A stretch of DNA of 64,000 bases, from NCBI GenBank assembly GCA_016748015.1, contig JAAOMT010000282.1:228369-292368 (forward strand), in the 5' to 3' direction. A program made the position numbers and the translations under genes. The DNA comes from Geosiphon pyriformis. Its lineage: Eukaryota; Glomeromycota; Glomeromycetes; Archaeosporales; Geosiphonaceae. Below, in pieces: positions 46,215 to 57,640 of this stretch (position 1 is its first letter; each line of letters opens with the position of its first letter). The notes below the pieces were generated by a model. That model saw only the letters and a program-made list of their open reading frames with translations. It did no database searches and was not told where the DNA came from.

Positions 46215-47132
46215 TCAGAAAAAGCCCCAGTATTTGAATTTGAAGAGGAGAAGGAAATGCCACTCACTGAAACCTACATGGCTCTTAGATCAACATCCAA
46301 TTGGGCTGAAGAAACAGAATAAGAGATTTTTGAGGAATCAAGAGGATAAAAGAAAGTTAGATATTCTACACCAGAACCATGAAAACAACCACTCTACATT
46401 CCACTTAAATGCAAAGATTGCAACAAGAAACTTTCATCAATGGGAGCATGTATTTTCTCAGAAGAGGAATATGAAACTTGTACCTGTTACTTTTGCAAAG
46501 CATGTTATAGAGAACGATTTGGATCTCCAAAAAGAAGTGGAAAATAGGACAACACACTTTGTCTTACATGTGGAGATATGTTACCAGAAGAATACAACTA
46601 GATTGATGTTGTAATAAGAGGAGGAGTATGCGATCAAACCTGTCAATATGCTCTATTAATTTCGGAAAAAGTAAGAAGAAGAACACCATTTGATGCAGCA
46701 TATAATAGTGCTCTCAATAAACTTTACCACTACCCTTATAATGCTGAAATAATTTTTGACCTAGCAATAGCATTGATCAATAAAGCCACCCAAAAAGATG
46801 TCCACCAAATGAAAAAAGCTGAATACATTGAGTATATCATGGAATTAGCTGGATTTGATTATAAAAATAAAGTAGAAACCTACCACCAAATTGCAAGCCA
46901 CACATACCCAACTTAAAAAGCTCAAATTCAATGATTAGAGCAAATGAACATTCAATTATGTGAAGAATACATCATGCCTTGTAATGACAAATGGTGTCCA
47001 GAATGCTATGCTATTAGCATTCCTCTGCCAAAGGAAAATGATGAAAATGAAATCGAATTTGGAGTATCTGAACTGGTAGAAGAACTACCAACCACCTCCA
47101 TCTATCTTCTTGAAAAGCAACCACCTCTATAA
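46215..47132 (+). pseudogene. D: Cys-rich module
   Basis: Across two or three frame changes: CKDCNKKLSSMGA (about 46411), CYFCKACYRERFGSPKRSGKW, CLTCGDMLPEE, CDQTCQY, then a helical stretch and the second cluster C-x7-C-x4-C-x2-C in the frame 46944-47132. The same signature residues as B2 despite different LTR family, which shows the module is old and conserved. Confidence 0.6.
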
Positions 47133-47789
47133 CTTAAATATTTTGACAACCATGGCCAAGGAATCAAACCAGAAAAAGCACACAAAATTGATGCTGGATA
47201 TAATCTAAGATACCCGGAAAAAGATACTTTGGTTTTTCAACCAAAGTCTTTGACAAAAATCAATCTCAAAATTGCTCTTAAAATTCCACTTGGAGCAATG
47301 GTTCAAATTGCATCCAGATCATCATTGGTAAGCAAAGAAATCAATATTAAAGGAGGAGTTATAGATGCAGAATATACTGGAGACATTACCATCATGTTAC
47401 AAAATGAAACAGACAAACTATTTAGGATTAAACATGTTAAAAAAATTGCCCAAGCAATTTACCTACCTCTAATTAACATTTTGGGATTACAATCAGTTAA
47501 AAACAGAGAACAATTAGGAAAAAGTGAAAGAGGAACTCAAGGTTTTGGTTCAACTGGACAATTTACAGTTCTAGTAAACATAGCTCTCAATACACAGAAT
47601 GAAATTTACCAGATTTTTCAACTTCCCCAACCAATTATCATTTCACCTTTTGGTGAATATTACGAAATTCACACTTTCTCAAAACCCACCACTATCCAAC
47701 AAATCTTTGAATCCAATGAACAAATCTGTTTGAAGCATGAAATCTCAATCCCAAACGTTTATATTCCCAAAAGAATGAAAAAATTTTGA
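47133..47789 (+). CDS. D: dUTPase domain (uninterrupted, all five motifs)
   Basis: After a stop at 47130-47132 the frame is open for 218 codons. Motif 1 DAGYNLRYP (about 47193), motif 2 ASRSSLV, motif 3 GGVIDAEYTGDI with the catalytic Asp, motif 4 KIAQAIYLPL, motif 5 RGTQGFGSTGQF. These match the trimeric dUTPase consensus closely, better than any other copy in the window. No ATG lies at the start, as expected for a domain inside a Gag-Pol polyprotein. The frame then enters the beta-rich linker (PIIISPFGEYYEI) and ends at 47789. Upstream and downstream breaks mean the polyprotein is not made as a whole. Confidence 0.85.
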   Translation, partial: LKYFDNHGQGIKPEKAHKIDAGYNLRYPEKDTLVFQPKSLTKINLKIALKIPLGAMVQIASRSSLVSKEINIKGGVIDAEYTGDITIMLQNETDKLFRIKHVKKIAQAIYLPLINILGLQSVKNREQLGKSERGTQGFGSTGQFTVLVNIALNTQNEIYQIFQLPQPIIISPFGEYYEIHTFSKPTTIQQIFESNEQICLKHEISIPNVYIPKRMKKF

Positions 47790-48930
47790 GTTATATTCTA
47801 CAACCCCAATAATTACCTTATTGTTTTATTAAACAAATTAGAAATTGGAATCATACACAGCAATATCTTTTAAAATGAAAACCCTTAAATTGTTTCTAAT
47901 TTCATTAAAATTGTAAGACACACTCTACTCTCAAATCCAAATATTATTCTACCACTAAAAACTACCACCTTTTGGAAGAAAAACTCTCTTAAATCAACAT
48001 GGGTCTCTTAGAACCTTAACAACAAAGACAATTGAAACAATTGATAGCTAAATTTGCAGATATATTTGCAAAAGACAATAATGACCTGGAAAAACTGATA
48101 TTGTTTAACATCAGATCCATACAAGAGATGCTCTACCAAAATGTTAACAAGCTTATAGAGTGCCACTTGCCAGCCATTAATTCATTAGAGAAGAAGTCCA
48201 AAGAATGCTCAATAATGGATTAATTCAACCATCAAGAAGTCTTTGGGCCTTACCAATAGTCCTTGTTAAAAAAAAAAATGGAAAAATCAGATTTTGTGTT
48301 GACTATTGCCAACTAAACAGTGTGATAATTGGAGATGCTTACCCTCTTCCAAGAATTGATGACATGTTAGATGCTCTAGGAAAAGCCAAGTTCTTCTCAA
48401 CTTTGAACTTAGAAAGTAGATACTGGCAAGTTGAAGTGGACCCAAAAGACCGACCCAAAACAGCATTTACTACTCAAAAAGGAAACTATGAGTTCAATGT
48501 TATGCTTTTTGGACTCTACAATGCACCAGCAATATTTCAGTGACTTATAGATGTTGTATATGAAGAACTTTTGTGGCAATTAGTAGTTGTCTATCTTGAT
48601 AACACTAATGTATACTCACCAAGCTTTGAAGCCTATCTGATTTATCTGCAAGAAGTTTTTTAACGATTATGGAAAGCAGGATTAAAGTTAAACATTGAGA
48701 AATGTTACTTTAGAAAAACAAGCTTGATCTTTCTTGGACACATAGTTAGTAAAGATAGAGTCAAACCAAATTCAGGAACAATCAGTGCTGTCAAAAACTT
48801 TCAAACCTCCAGAAATATCACAGAACTATGAGAATTTGTAGGATTAGCCTCTTACTATCAAAAATTCATAAAAAAATTCTCGGAAATTGCCAAACCACTC
48901 AATTATCTTACCAACAAAAACGTGCCATAC
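47790..48930 (+). pseudogene. D: linker and reverse transcriptase
   Basis: Linker remnants to about 48190, then frame 48205-48543: MLNNGLIQPSRSLWALPIVLV, RFCVDYCQLNSV, FSTLNLESRYWQVEV, FGLYNAPAIFQ. The catalytic box is YLDN (about 48595). FLGHIVSKDRVKPN and FVGLASYYQKF follow. The DLDSG motif reads NLESR. Several stops; inactive. Confidence 0.85.
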
Positions 48931-49400
48931 AAATGGACTGAAGAACAACAAAAAGCTTTTGAAACTTTCAAAACAAAATTGACAACAGCCCTAGTTCTTG
49001 CTTACCCAGACTTCAACAAACAGTTCCAATTAGTCACTGATGCTTCACACATAGCATTTGGTGCCATTCTATCACAATTGGATGAAAATGGCCAGGAGCA
49101 AGTTATTGCCTATGCCAGTAAAACACTCAAGCCAACAGAATTCAAATATGGCTCAACTGAATTAGAAGCTGCTACCATCATCTGGGCTCTCAAACACTTT
49201 CAACAATACCTAAAGAATAAAAAAAAATTTGACATAATAACTGACAATATTGGCCTTAAATGGCTCAATAAAAAGAAAACAGAACAAAATGCTAAACAGT
49301 CTTGATAGAATGACTTCCTAGCAGACTACAGATATATTATACACCACAAACCAGGAAAACTACATACCAATGTTGATAGCCTTTCAAGAATGAGACAAGA
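48922..49400 (+). pseudogene. D: RNase H domain
   Basis: Open frame 48922-49305 (127 aa): YKWTEEQQKAFETFK, then LVTDASHIAFGAIL with the first catalytic Asp, YASKTLKPTEFKYGSTELEAATIIWAL with the Glu, and IITDNIGLKWL with the second Asp. Past a TGA (former Trp) it ends HTNVDSLSRM. The best preserved gypsy RNase H here. Confidence 0.82.
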
Positions 49401-49599
49401 TTAATACCAACAACAATTCCACCACAACTTATTAACCTACCAACAAAATAACCAAATAAAAATGGATCCCAGAAATTATAGCAATCTTAAAAATCATTTG
49501 GAGACCTTTATCATGCCAAAAAACTGGTCTCCAAGTAAAAAACATTGTTTACAACACCAATAAAAACAATATTTTATACACCATAACAGAATCTATTAC

Positions 49600-50720
49600 A
49601 AAAATCATAAAAACCCAAACCAACTACTCAGACTAATACAAGAAAATGAAAAAGAAACAATTCTATACAACATGCACACAGATCCTTCTTTAGCACATTT
49701 GGGAAGAGATGGAACAATTCAAAGAACTTTTGAACATTATTTTTGGCCTCAAATGCAAAAAAACATTCGATGATATATAGAATCTTGTGATAGTTGTTAA
49801 AGAAGAGAAGGAACTCACCCCACAGAATCTTTAAATCCAATTAAAGTTGGACAACCTTTTGACAGAGTTGGAATTGATTTAGTCGGACCATTACCTATCA
49901 CAACCCAAGGAAATTGTTATATTGCAGTTGCAGTAAATAATCTCACCAAATGGTCTAAAGCTAAAGTTATTCAAAGAGCAGATGCAAAATCAGTAGCAAA
50001 TTTCATCTATGAAGACATTATTTGTAGACATAGATGCCCAATTGAACTTTTATTTGATCAAAGAACACATTTTGTGAACAACTTGATACATGAAATTTGT
50101 GAACAATTCAATGTCAAAAGACCTCTATCATCAGCTTATCACCTTTAAACAAATAGACTTGTAAAACGTTTCAACAGAACATTGTGTAAATCTCTAGCCA
50201 AAGTCTTAATAGACTTTGAGCAGGAATGGGATATCTTTATTCCATCAGTGTTACTAGCATACAGAACACTAAAATAAAATACTATGAAACACACACTATT
50301 TGATTTAACTTATGAAAAGACAGCAACATTACCAATTAATTTCACAGTGGAAACATACCCTGTGCAACCAATTAATGAAGAAAACTTTCAAGAAACACTC
50401 CAAAGAAGGGCTTATACTCTCCTTAGTACACTGGAATGAAAAAGAAGGATAGCAGCAACTTATATTGAATATTCTCAAACTCAACAAAAAAAAAGACATG
50501 ATAACAAATTACTACCCATAATCAACAAATTTAAAATTGGAAATAAAGTTTTCTTACACAGAACTAAGACTGAAAAACAATGGAATAAGAAATTTGAAAA
50601 CAAATAGGATGGACCATTTTATATTCACAAAATTCTAAGCAATAGATCATATAAGTCAAGACTTAATAACAAAGTACTAACAAAAGTTGCACATGGAGAT
50701 AGATTGAAACACTATTATTC
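49600..50720 (+). pseudogene. D: integrase
   Basis: HHCC segment HTDPSLAHLGRDG...ESCDSC (about 49670-49800). Core: RVGIDLVGPLPI (first Asp), LLFDQRTHFVNN (second Asp), and RLVKRFNRT where the catalytic Glu has become Lys. C-terminal domain FKIGNKVFLHRTKTEKQW and GPFYIHKIL. Stops at former Trp/Gln codons. The E-to-K change is a single G-to-A. Confidence 0.85.
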
Positions 50721-51041
50721 CAAAAACAATTCTGAACTATTAATTCTACAAATTGGTACCCATTCCTTTTTAATTAATTCTGAAGATATTCTCCGAAATT
50801 TAGAACCAATAATTATAATAGAACAACAACCAAACTTAAACACTTAATTCAACATAATTTTACAATAATCTTTTAATAATACACAAAAGACAAAAATAAT
50901 AAATAATTACAAAACACCCAAAACCCAAAAACAAATAAAACCCCAGACCCAAAAATATTTTTTTTTATTCTTTTTTTTCATTAATTAGTTAATTTTATCA
51001 TGATTATTTCCCGAAATATTCAACAAATATCCTAAAAATTA

Positions 51042-51707
51042 ATGTTAGTCTTGAAAACACTTCCTGACTTATCCATAACGATTAATGGAAGTCAAATTAA
51101 TTACATTCAGAAAGAAACCACAGCCCCAGTAATAAATAATTCTCAGAACTACCACCTCTATAGAAAAAAAACAAGAAGTTACTCTGAGAATAAGTTACCA
51201 GAACTTTTGAAGCAGGCACTAAAAGAAAACTTTTTATCTGCCCCTATTGACATTCCACCAAATGCCACAATACAACAAAAACTTCTACTATTACTTAATG
51301 AACAGAACAATGAACATACCCTCATATTTAAATATTTCTGCATTGGAAAAACATTTTATGAACGAAAACTAGAACTTGAAACAACAAATACCACCCCAGA
51401 AGCCATACAAAAACACATTCACAATGAATTTAAGACAGCAGCTGGATCAACAAACACTTGCTACAAACTTAGAACAGCTCTTAAACTCTATAACTTGTTT
51501 AATACTTGTAAAAACGTCCTACAAAGCCCAACACTTCAACCATTAAAAATACAATATATTGGAAAGCTCACAGAACTGAAATTTCAACAATTTTCAGAGC
51601 AAATCACTTCAATCATCTTAGACCACTATCTTGACATTACAGATAGTGCTTGGACTTTGACAGAGCTCAGTCTTGAGAAGGAGGTTATGTTACCAATAGA
51701 ATTTTAG
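51042..51707 (+). CDS. D: ORF-X, 221 aa, intact
   Basis: A full uninterrupted ORF after integrase (MLVLKTLPDLSITING...). The start shown is the TTG/ATG pair at 51042; ATG occurs in the same place on G. Central segment KYFCIGKTFYERKLELE and CYKLRTALKLYNLF, then KLTELKFQQFSEQITSIIL. The last codons contain the PPT and the stop TAG lies inside the 3' LTR. Shares layout but little sequence with ORF-X of B2 and C (compare CYFYLGQ...LFNKRI). No signal peptide or membrane segment. Function unknown. Confidence 0.7.
   Translation: MLVLKTLPDLSITINGSQINYIQKETTAPVINNSQNYHLYRKKTRSYSENKLPELLKQALKENFLSAPIDIPPNATIQQKLLLLLNEQNNEHTLIFKYFCIGKTFYERKLELETTNTTPEAIQKHIHNEFKTAAGSTNTCYKLRTALKLYNLFNTCKNVLQSPTLQPLKIQYIGKLTELKFQQFSEQITSIILDHYLDITDSAWTLTELSLEKEVMLPIEF
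51675..51687 (+). other. D: polypurine tract
   Basis: GAGAAGGAGGTTA just before the LTR start TGTTACC, located inside the ORF-X reading frame. Confidence 0.75.
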
Positions 51708-52600
51708 CTATTAATTAGCATGAAATTATCCTTATAATTCCTATTATTAATTAATATGTTAATATCAATTCAAATTATCACTTATTATTTAATCAATTTA
51801 TCACATATCACGATTCAATTAATAATTCAATTAGTACAACAAAAAGTAAGATGATCAAATTACACAATACCCTGGACTTTGTAACATTCTAAAATTCGCC
51901 GAAATTTACAGAAATTTGCCGAAATTTATAAAAATTTGCTGAAATTATAAATAGTTCACCCAAATTAATCAATAGTTTAGTGAAATAACTTGTAGTTTAT
52001 CAAAATGTATCTTTAGTTCACCGAAATTTGAGCAAAGAGAAAAAGTACAAGTTCATAGACTAGTACTACAACAAGTTGTATAAAAGAAAAGCTTTTTTTC
52101 TTCAAAAAACCAAATTCTTTAATTATTGCACTTGGAAAATTCCCAAAAACCCAACTAACATTTTGAAATTGATTAGCTACCAATTTCAGTAAACTGTTAG
52201 TGACTCCAGGCCTGGATAGAAAACATTTCTCTTGACAGAATTCTATTTCTTTTACATTTTTTTATTTTTTTCTTCTTTTCTTATTTACAATTATTAGAGT
52301 AGTTTACAAATGAGATTCCTGTAAAAGAGTTGACTTTCATAGCAAAGTAATTACATATTTTTAGTAAGCTTTCAGACAAGCAATTTCTGAGAAAGAGTTG
52401 ACATTTACTACAATATAACTATATAAAGTAACTGGCATGGAATTGGTCATTCCACTTATAAGTCCAGCAGTTCAAATTATAAAAGATAATTTGAAGATAA
52501 ATTCAGTTACTGGAGGTCCAACTACTTTCTAAAAACGTGAATTCACAGCAAATTAACATTAACAACATTCAAGAAAAGAGACCAAAAACCTTCAGTAATA
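51688..52600 (+). repeat. D: 3' LTR, 913 bp
   Basis: Starts TGTTACCAATAG and ends TCAGTAATA. Relative to the 5' LTR it has about 39 extra bases of GAAATTT-type repeats at 51899-51940 and lacks 80 bases between two TTCAAAAAA repeats (43160 and 43240 in the 5' copy). Confidence 0.9.
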
Positions 52601-53530
52601 TTGATTTATCTGGTAGTTAGTTATCATGTCTTTTTTTTTGTTTTTCTTGTGACTTTTAGATGTTATTAGCTGCTCTTCATCATTTGTTTTCTAAAATTTC
52701 TATCAAATCATATGTTTTTCTTAGCAATGTTTCTTGAAAATTGTCTTCAATTATTGGTTCTGTTGGATAAGTATTGGCTTTTATCTCAACTGGTAATATT
52801 GCTGTTCTACTATATACTAATTCAAATAGTGTTGCTTGTGTAGTGTTTTGTTTTATTGTTTGATAAGCAAATAATACTAATAATATGAACAAATTCCATT
52901 CATTCTAGTTTTTTTAGCTGATCTTGGTTATTGCTTCATACAGTATTCTGTTAAATCTTTCAACTAATCTATTTGTTTATGGATGGTATAGTAATGATAA
53001 TGGTCTTTTTATCCCAAATCTTTGACTTAATTCTGCCAATGTTCTATTTACAAAGTGAGTTTTTTGATCTGATAATAGTTTTTTTGGACATCTATGTCAA
53101 CAAATTAAATCTTGATGAACAAATTTGGCAAAGAATTCTGTATCTGTTTTTTGAATGGTTTTTGTTTCTGGCCATTTAGTGAGATAATCCATGGCTACTG
53201 CAATATATCTGTTGCCTCTGCTAGTAATTGTTAATGGTTCAACTAAATCAATTCCAATGTAATCAAATGGTTGTCCCACTTTGATTGGTTTTAATGGTTC
53301 ACTGGGTTTTGTTCCTCTTCTGCTCTAACAAACATCACAATTTTGAACATATTGAATAATATCTAAATACATTGATGGCCAATAGTATCTTTTTCTGATT
53401 CTTTCTATTGTTGCTTTTTTATGAAAATGTCTTGCTGTTGGGTCTAAGTGCATGTTAAACAATATTGTTTCTTTTTCTGGTTCTGTAATTACTCTGGTTG
53501 GTTGATCTGAATTTCTTTTGTTTTTCAGTA
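52601..53530 (-). pseudogene. C: integrase, main part
   Basis: Frames 53279-53097 (GQPFDYIGIDLVEPLTITSRG, first Asp) and 52892-52680 (LLVLFAYQTIKQNTTQATLFELVYSRTA) with the sequence between them showing a reading of LLSDQKTHFVN and LVERFNRI. HHCC region at about 53460-53320. Continues at 42786 after removal of D. Confidence 0.82.
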
Positions 53531-55102
53531 AAGTTTTTTTTGATGATTAATAAAATATTTTGATTGTTGTTTTATGTTGTTTTGTTCTTTTTGAGATAAT
53601 TTCTCCTTGAACAATTGGGTATTTATATAATGTTGGAGTTGTTAGTATTTTTGTATATTTATCTTTTGTTATATTTTTAGGTTAAAATGTTTTTAGATTT
53701 GTCTTATTCGTGACAAACCATCAGCATTTCCATTTTCTTTTCCTTTTTTGTAGTGTACTGTATAATTAAATAGTGAAAGTTCTATTTTCTATCTAATATA
53801 GCAATTATCTCCAAATTTTTGTTTCTGAATTAAAGTTAATCCTTTATAATTAGTGTATATCTCAAACTTTTGGCTCAAGTATTTTTTCTATTTCATGACT
53901 GCCCAATAAATTGTTAAGTGTTTTAATGCTAGTATTCTATAGTTTTTTTCAGCTGGACTCAAACTTTGGCTGGCATATGCTACTGGATGTTCTCTTCTAT
54001 CTGGTTTTTTTTGTAATAGTACTGCTCTCAATGCTTGGTTTAATGCATTAATGATAATGATGAATAGTTTACTGTGATTTGAATACATCAACACTGGAGC
54101 TTGGATAAGCTTTTTTTTCAATATGTTAAAAGCTTCTTGCTGGTTTTTTGTCTATTCATATTTGGTGGTTTTTAATTGGAGCTGGTGTAATGACTACACT
54201 ATTTTTGAAAAGTCTTTGATAAAGCAGCAGTAATATCTAGCAAATCTTAAAAATGCTTTTAGTTTTGTCAAGTTGGTTGGTATTGGAAAGTTTTTGACTA
54301 CCTCAATTTTGTCTGGATCCATTTTAATATGGTCTTTGCTTACAACATGTCCCAAAAACTTGAGTTTGGTCTTTTCAAAGAAACATTTGTTTGCATTTAA
54401 TTTCAATTCTGCTTGTCTGAGTCTTTTAAATACTTGTTGGAAATGATGTAGATGATCATCAAATGTTTTTGAGAACACATTGGTGTTATCCAAGTATACA
54501 ACTACTAATTTCCATAACAGTCCAATATATACAATTTCTATAAGCCTTTAAAATGTGGCAAAAGCATTCATCAAGCCAAATGGCATTACTTCAAATTCAA
54601 AATTTTTTTCTCAAATTGTAAAAGCTGTTTTCTTTTTATCTTCTGGTTTCATGGCTACTTGCCAATAACTACTGTTCAAATTTAAAGTTGAGAACTATTT
54701 TTTTCCTTCAAAAGCATCAAACAGTTCCTGGATCTTTGAAGTTGGGTAGCTGTTTCTCTTGGTTACTCTATTCAGTTTTTGGTAATTTACACAAAAACGG
54801 ATTTTTCTATTTTTTTTATAGACTAGTACCACTGGTGATGACTATAGGCTCATTGATGATTGAATTAACCCATTGTTAAACATTTAATTGATTTTTTGAT
54901 AAATGATCTTATGGCTGGCTGGTGGTACTCTGTATGCTCTTTGTTTGATTGGTATTGTATCTTCAGTCTTAATCTGGTGCTGGATTATGTCAGTTCTGCT
55001 AAATTCATTTTTGCTGGCAAAGATGTTATTAAAATTGTTGAGTAATATCTTAAGTTGCATTAATTGAAATGGGTCTAGATTTTCCAAGTTCATCTGTTTC
55101 AA
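53531..55102 (-). pseudogene. C: reverse transcriptase and RNase H
   Basis: RT region 55102-54194: ASHKI, LIQSSMSL, VVLV-KKN, FCVNYQKLN, FGLMNAFATF and a catalytic box YLDN (frame 54493-54194 starts with MDNTNVFSKTFDDH). FLGHVVSKDHIKMD and FLRFARYYCCFIKD follow. RNase H in frame 54121-53888 (VLMYSNHSKLFIIIINA...HLTIYWAVMK), with the first Asp replaced. Inactive. Confidence 0.85.
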
Positions 55103-55132
55103 TTGTTTTGGTTGGAGCAGATAACATTTTTC

Positions 55133-56335
55133 TTATCTGTATATTGTTTGAGATGTGATATTTACATATCTACACAGTTGTGAAAAGTCTGGAATGAGGT
55201 TTGGCAGTTGGTCTTCAATTTCAGTGGTTAGATATCTGATGTTGGTTCCTTCTGGTATCTTGATAATATCTCTCATATTGTTGTAAATGAGAATTTTGAT
55301 GTGATTGTGGTTCTTGGCTAGTATGTGTAGATTAACTAATCCAATCTTTTCTGATTCACAAAGTGTTGCTTCTGCCTCGAAAATCTGAACCTGATCCTTC
55401 ATTTTTCTCTCTATGACTATTATGTACTGATTATATAGTGAAATGGAGATTGATTGACAAATGGAGATAATTTCTCTCTTGTCAATAACCTTTTCTTTTG
55501 CCATATTGACTGGTACATTTATTCTATTTGTGGATTTAAATTCCTGTATCCTTTTAGCTGTAATCTCTAATTCTTTCTTGTTTTCTACTAATACTAATTG
55601 AGCTACTTTAACCAGAAGCAGAAATATTGTCTGTGCTATCTTTTTATTTGGCTCTATTATATAAGCCTTTTCTGAGTTATTTTGTAACATAGCAATAATA
55701 TTTTCTATGTATTCTGCATTAATTATTCCTTCTCTGATGTTGATTTCTTTTTTCACTAAGCTACTTCTAAATGCTAATTGAATTATTGTTGTTGTTATAA
55801 TTTCCAGTGCTATTTTAAAATCAATACAGATGTGTGAGTGTGGTTTCAATTTGATGACATCCTTTCTTGAATATCTCAGATCAAATTCTGCATCAGTATT
55901 ATGTGTACATTTGGGCATAATACTTTTATTATTATCACTGAACCATTTTAGTTTTTGTTCTTTAGTAAGATCAGAGAGTACAATGTATGTTTCAGGATTT
56001 GAATTGGAGTCTAAATCATTGTTATTTTTGTTGTCATGTTGAGTAGACCTGGAACCATTGTTTTTGTTGTCATCATTGTCAAAGTTTGAATTGGGATTGA
56101 ACAGTGATTCCAATTTTGATCCACAGCTGCTGATTGGTTTTTCTTCCTCTGGGATTGTGTAGATCATACATGGTGGTAAATTGTAAATGAGATTACACTC
56201 ATTACAATATTGAAAGTCATAGGGAATCAAACAGTAGTTACATAATTGAATATTGATTTTCTCCAAATATTGCTCTTGTTTTTCTCTGATGGGTGCTAAT
56301 TTTTGGTAGTGCTTATAAAATTGTTCTGGGTTCAT
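55133..56335 (-). pseudogene. C: second Cys cluster, dUTPase domain and linker (400-aa frame)
   Basis: The longest open frame in the window. It begins in the EQFYKHYQKLAP segment and has Cys pairs CNYC and CNEC, then an Asn/Asp-rich spacer and the dUTPase: motif 1 DAEFDLRY, motif 2 FRSSLV, motif 3 IINAEYIEN (catalytic Asp changed to Asn), motif 4 KIAQ, motif 5 KRIQEFKST. The beta-rich linker follows to the end. Length is kept, yet several motif residues are lost, so the domain is probably inactive. Confidence 0.82.
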
Positions 56336-57072
56336 AGACTCTAGGATAATATTTGGGTTTAGGTCTCAGTCAAATTTTATGGATTCTGGTGGGTTGTTTT
56401 TGATTGTTTTTATTTCTTCTGGTGATGCTCCTTTGATTTTGGCAAGTGTTATTTGCCAGATTTGTTGTTATTATGTGGACATCTATCCAGATGTTTTACA
56501 GCTCTTCTCCAGGCAGCTTCTATTGGTATTTTTTTTCTAATCCAGTCACTTATTAGAATCATGTATTGACACAATTTGTTGCACATCTTTTCTTGCCCAG
56601 GAATGTCATTTCACATTTCTTTATTTAAAAAAGTTTTTCTACAAGCCAAGCATGGTTCATTATCTTATTTTCCAACTTATTTTGGTTTTCTAAAGCATTC
56701 AAGGATGCATGAGTGGCAATAAAACTTAGTTGTTATTTGGTGTTTTTCATTGTCATTACAGCATGTGTCCATTAATGACAATTTCTTACTGCAATTAATA
56801 CATATAAGCTTTGGTCAGCAATAGGTGAATTGTTGTGGTGTAGTATAAGTGATAGTGTTGGTGGGTGTTGTTTCTTCCTCTTTCTCTTTTCCTTTTCCTT
56901 TATTGCTTTCCTTCCAAGTTATTAGCTTTTTCTGGTCATTGTCAGTTTCTTAGACTTAGTTGGAATTCCAAGTAAGTTCTTCTTTTTGCTTTCCTTTCCC
57001 ATTGTTGTCCCAAGAGAGTATTAGTGGTAACTTGTTGTGGTCTTCATTGGTCCAAAAGACTTAGTATGCTTC
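56336..57072 (-). pseudogene. C: Cys-rich module, first part
   Basis: Minus-strand pieces: CINCSKKLSLMDTCC (near 56800), FYCHSCILECFRKPK, CLACRKTF, MCNKLCQY and WRRAVKHLDRCPHNN. The same order as B2 with several Gly and Trp changes. Stops and shifts throughout. Confidence 0.55.
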
Positions 57073-57640
57073 TCAGATAGATTTTTCTTTTTTTTTCTCT
57101 AGTTCAATTAATGGTTGTTTGCTTGAGGAAGCTTTAAAGTGTTCACACATGGCTGGAACATGCATGTGTTGACCATTTTGGCTGAGTTGTAGTTCTTGTG
57201 TGGTCCAGTCGAGTATGGCATTTGTCTTAAACAGCCAGTCATTACTCACTAAGGCTTGGTATTGGGTGGCTTTTATTACCAAGACTTTAATGAGTGTAAT
57301 AAGACTGTTGATTTTGTATGAAAACTTGTCAATCTTACCAATAGGCATCTTTGTGGCTCCATTAGCAGTAATAATTTTTGTACTGGCTGTACAGTCAACT
57401 TGGTAACCTAATTGATTTATGAGTTGCCTGGTAATGATGCTGTTTGCTAAACTACTATCTAGGATCAGTTTTATGGCCTGACCATCAACTTTAGCATTAG
57501 TGTACATAGCAGTGATAGGTTTCTTTTCGAGTGTGGCTCCATTGAATAATGGTGTTTGTAACAGTTTCTTGAATTCAAATAGGAAAATTGCTGCTAGCAA
57601 TTCATCATTAGTTATGGTGGCTAGAGGTATATTGCTAGTA
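57073..57640 (-). pseudogene. C: retropepsin-like protease
   Basis: Open frame 57600-57073 (175 aa): LFNGATLEKKPITAMYTNAKVDGQ, active-site region LILDSSLANSII (DSG changed to DSS), GKIDKFSYKINSL, QYQALVSNDWLF, and the tail to EKKKEKS. Uninterrupted but with a damaged active site. Confidence 0.8.

Larger units (their letters stand above)
42787..52600 (+). mobile_element. Ty3/gypsy retrotransposon D (complete, both LTRs)
   Basis: A second gypsy family of about 9.8 kb with its own LTR sequence but the same plan as A-C: gag, protease, Cys-rich module, dUTPase, linker, RT, RNase H, integrase, ORF-X, PPT. It is inserted in the integrase of C: C sequence left of 42787 and right of 52600 joins collinearly in B2. 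The target duplication is eroded (CTAG left, TTGA right at best). Confidence 0.92.

Noticed and set aside
51042-51707. ORF-X as a retroviral-type envelope gene
   Set aside because: Position fits env, but there is no signal peptide, membrane anchor, Cys pattern or cleavage site.
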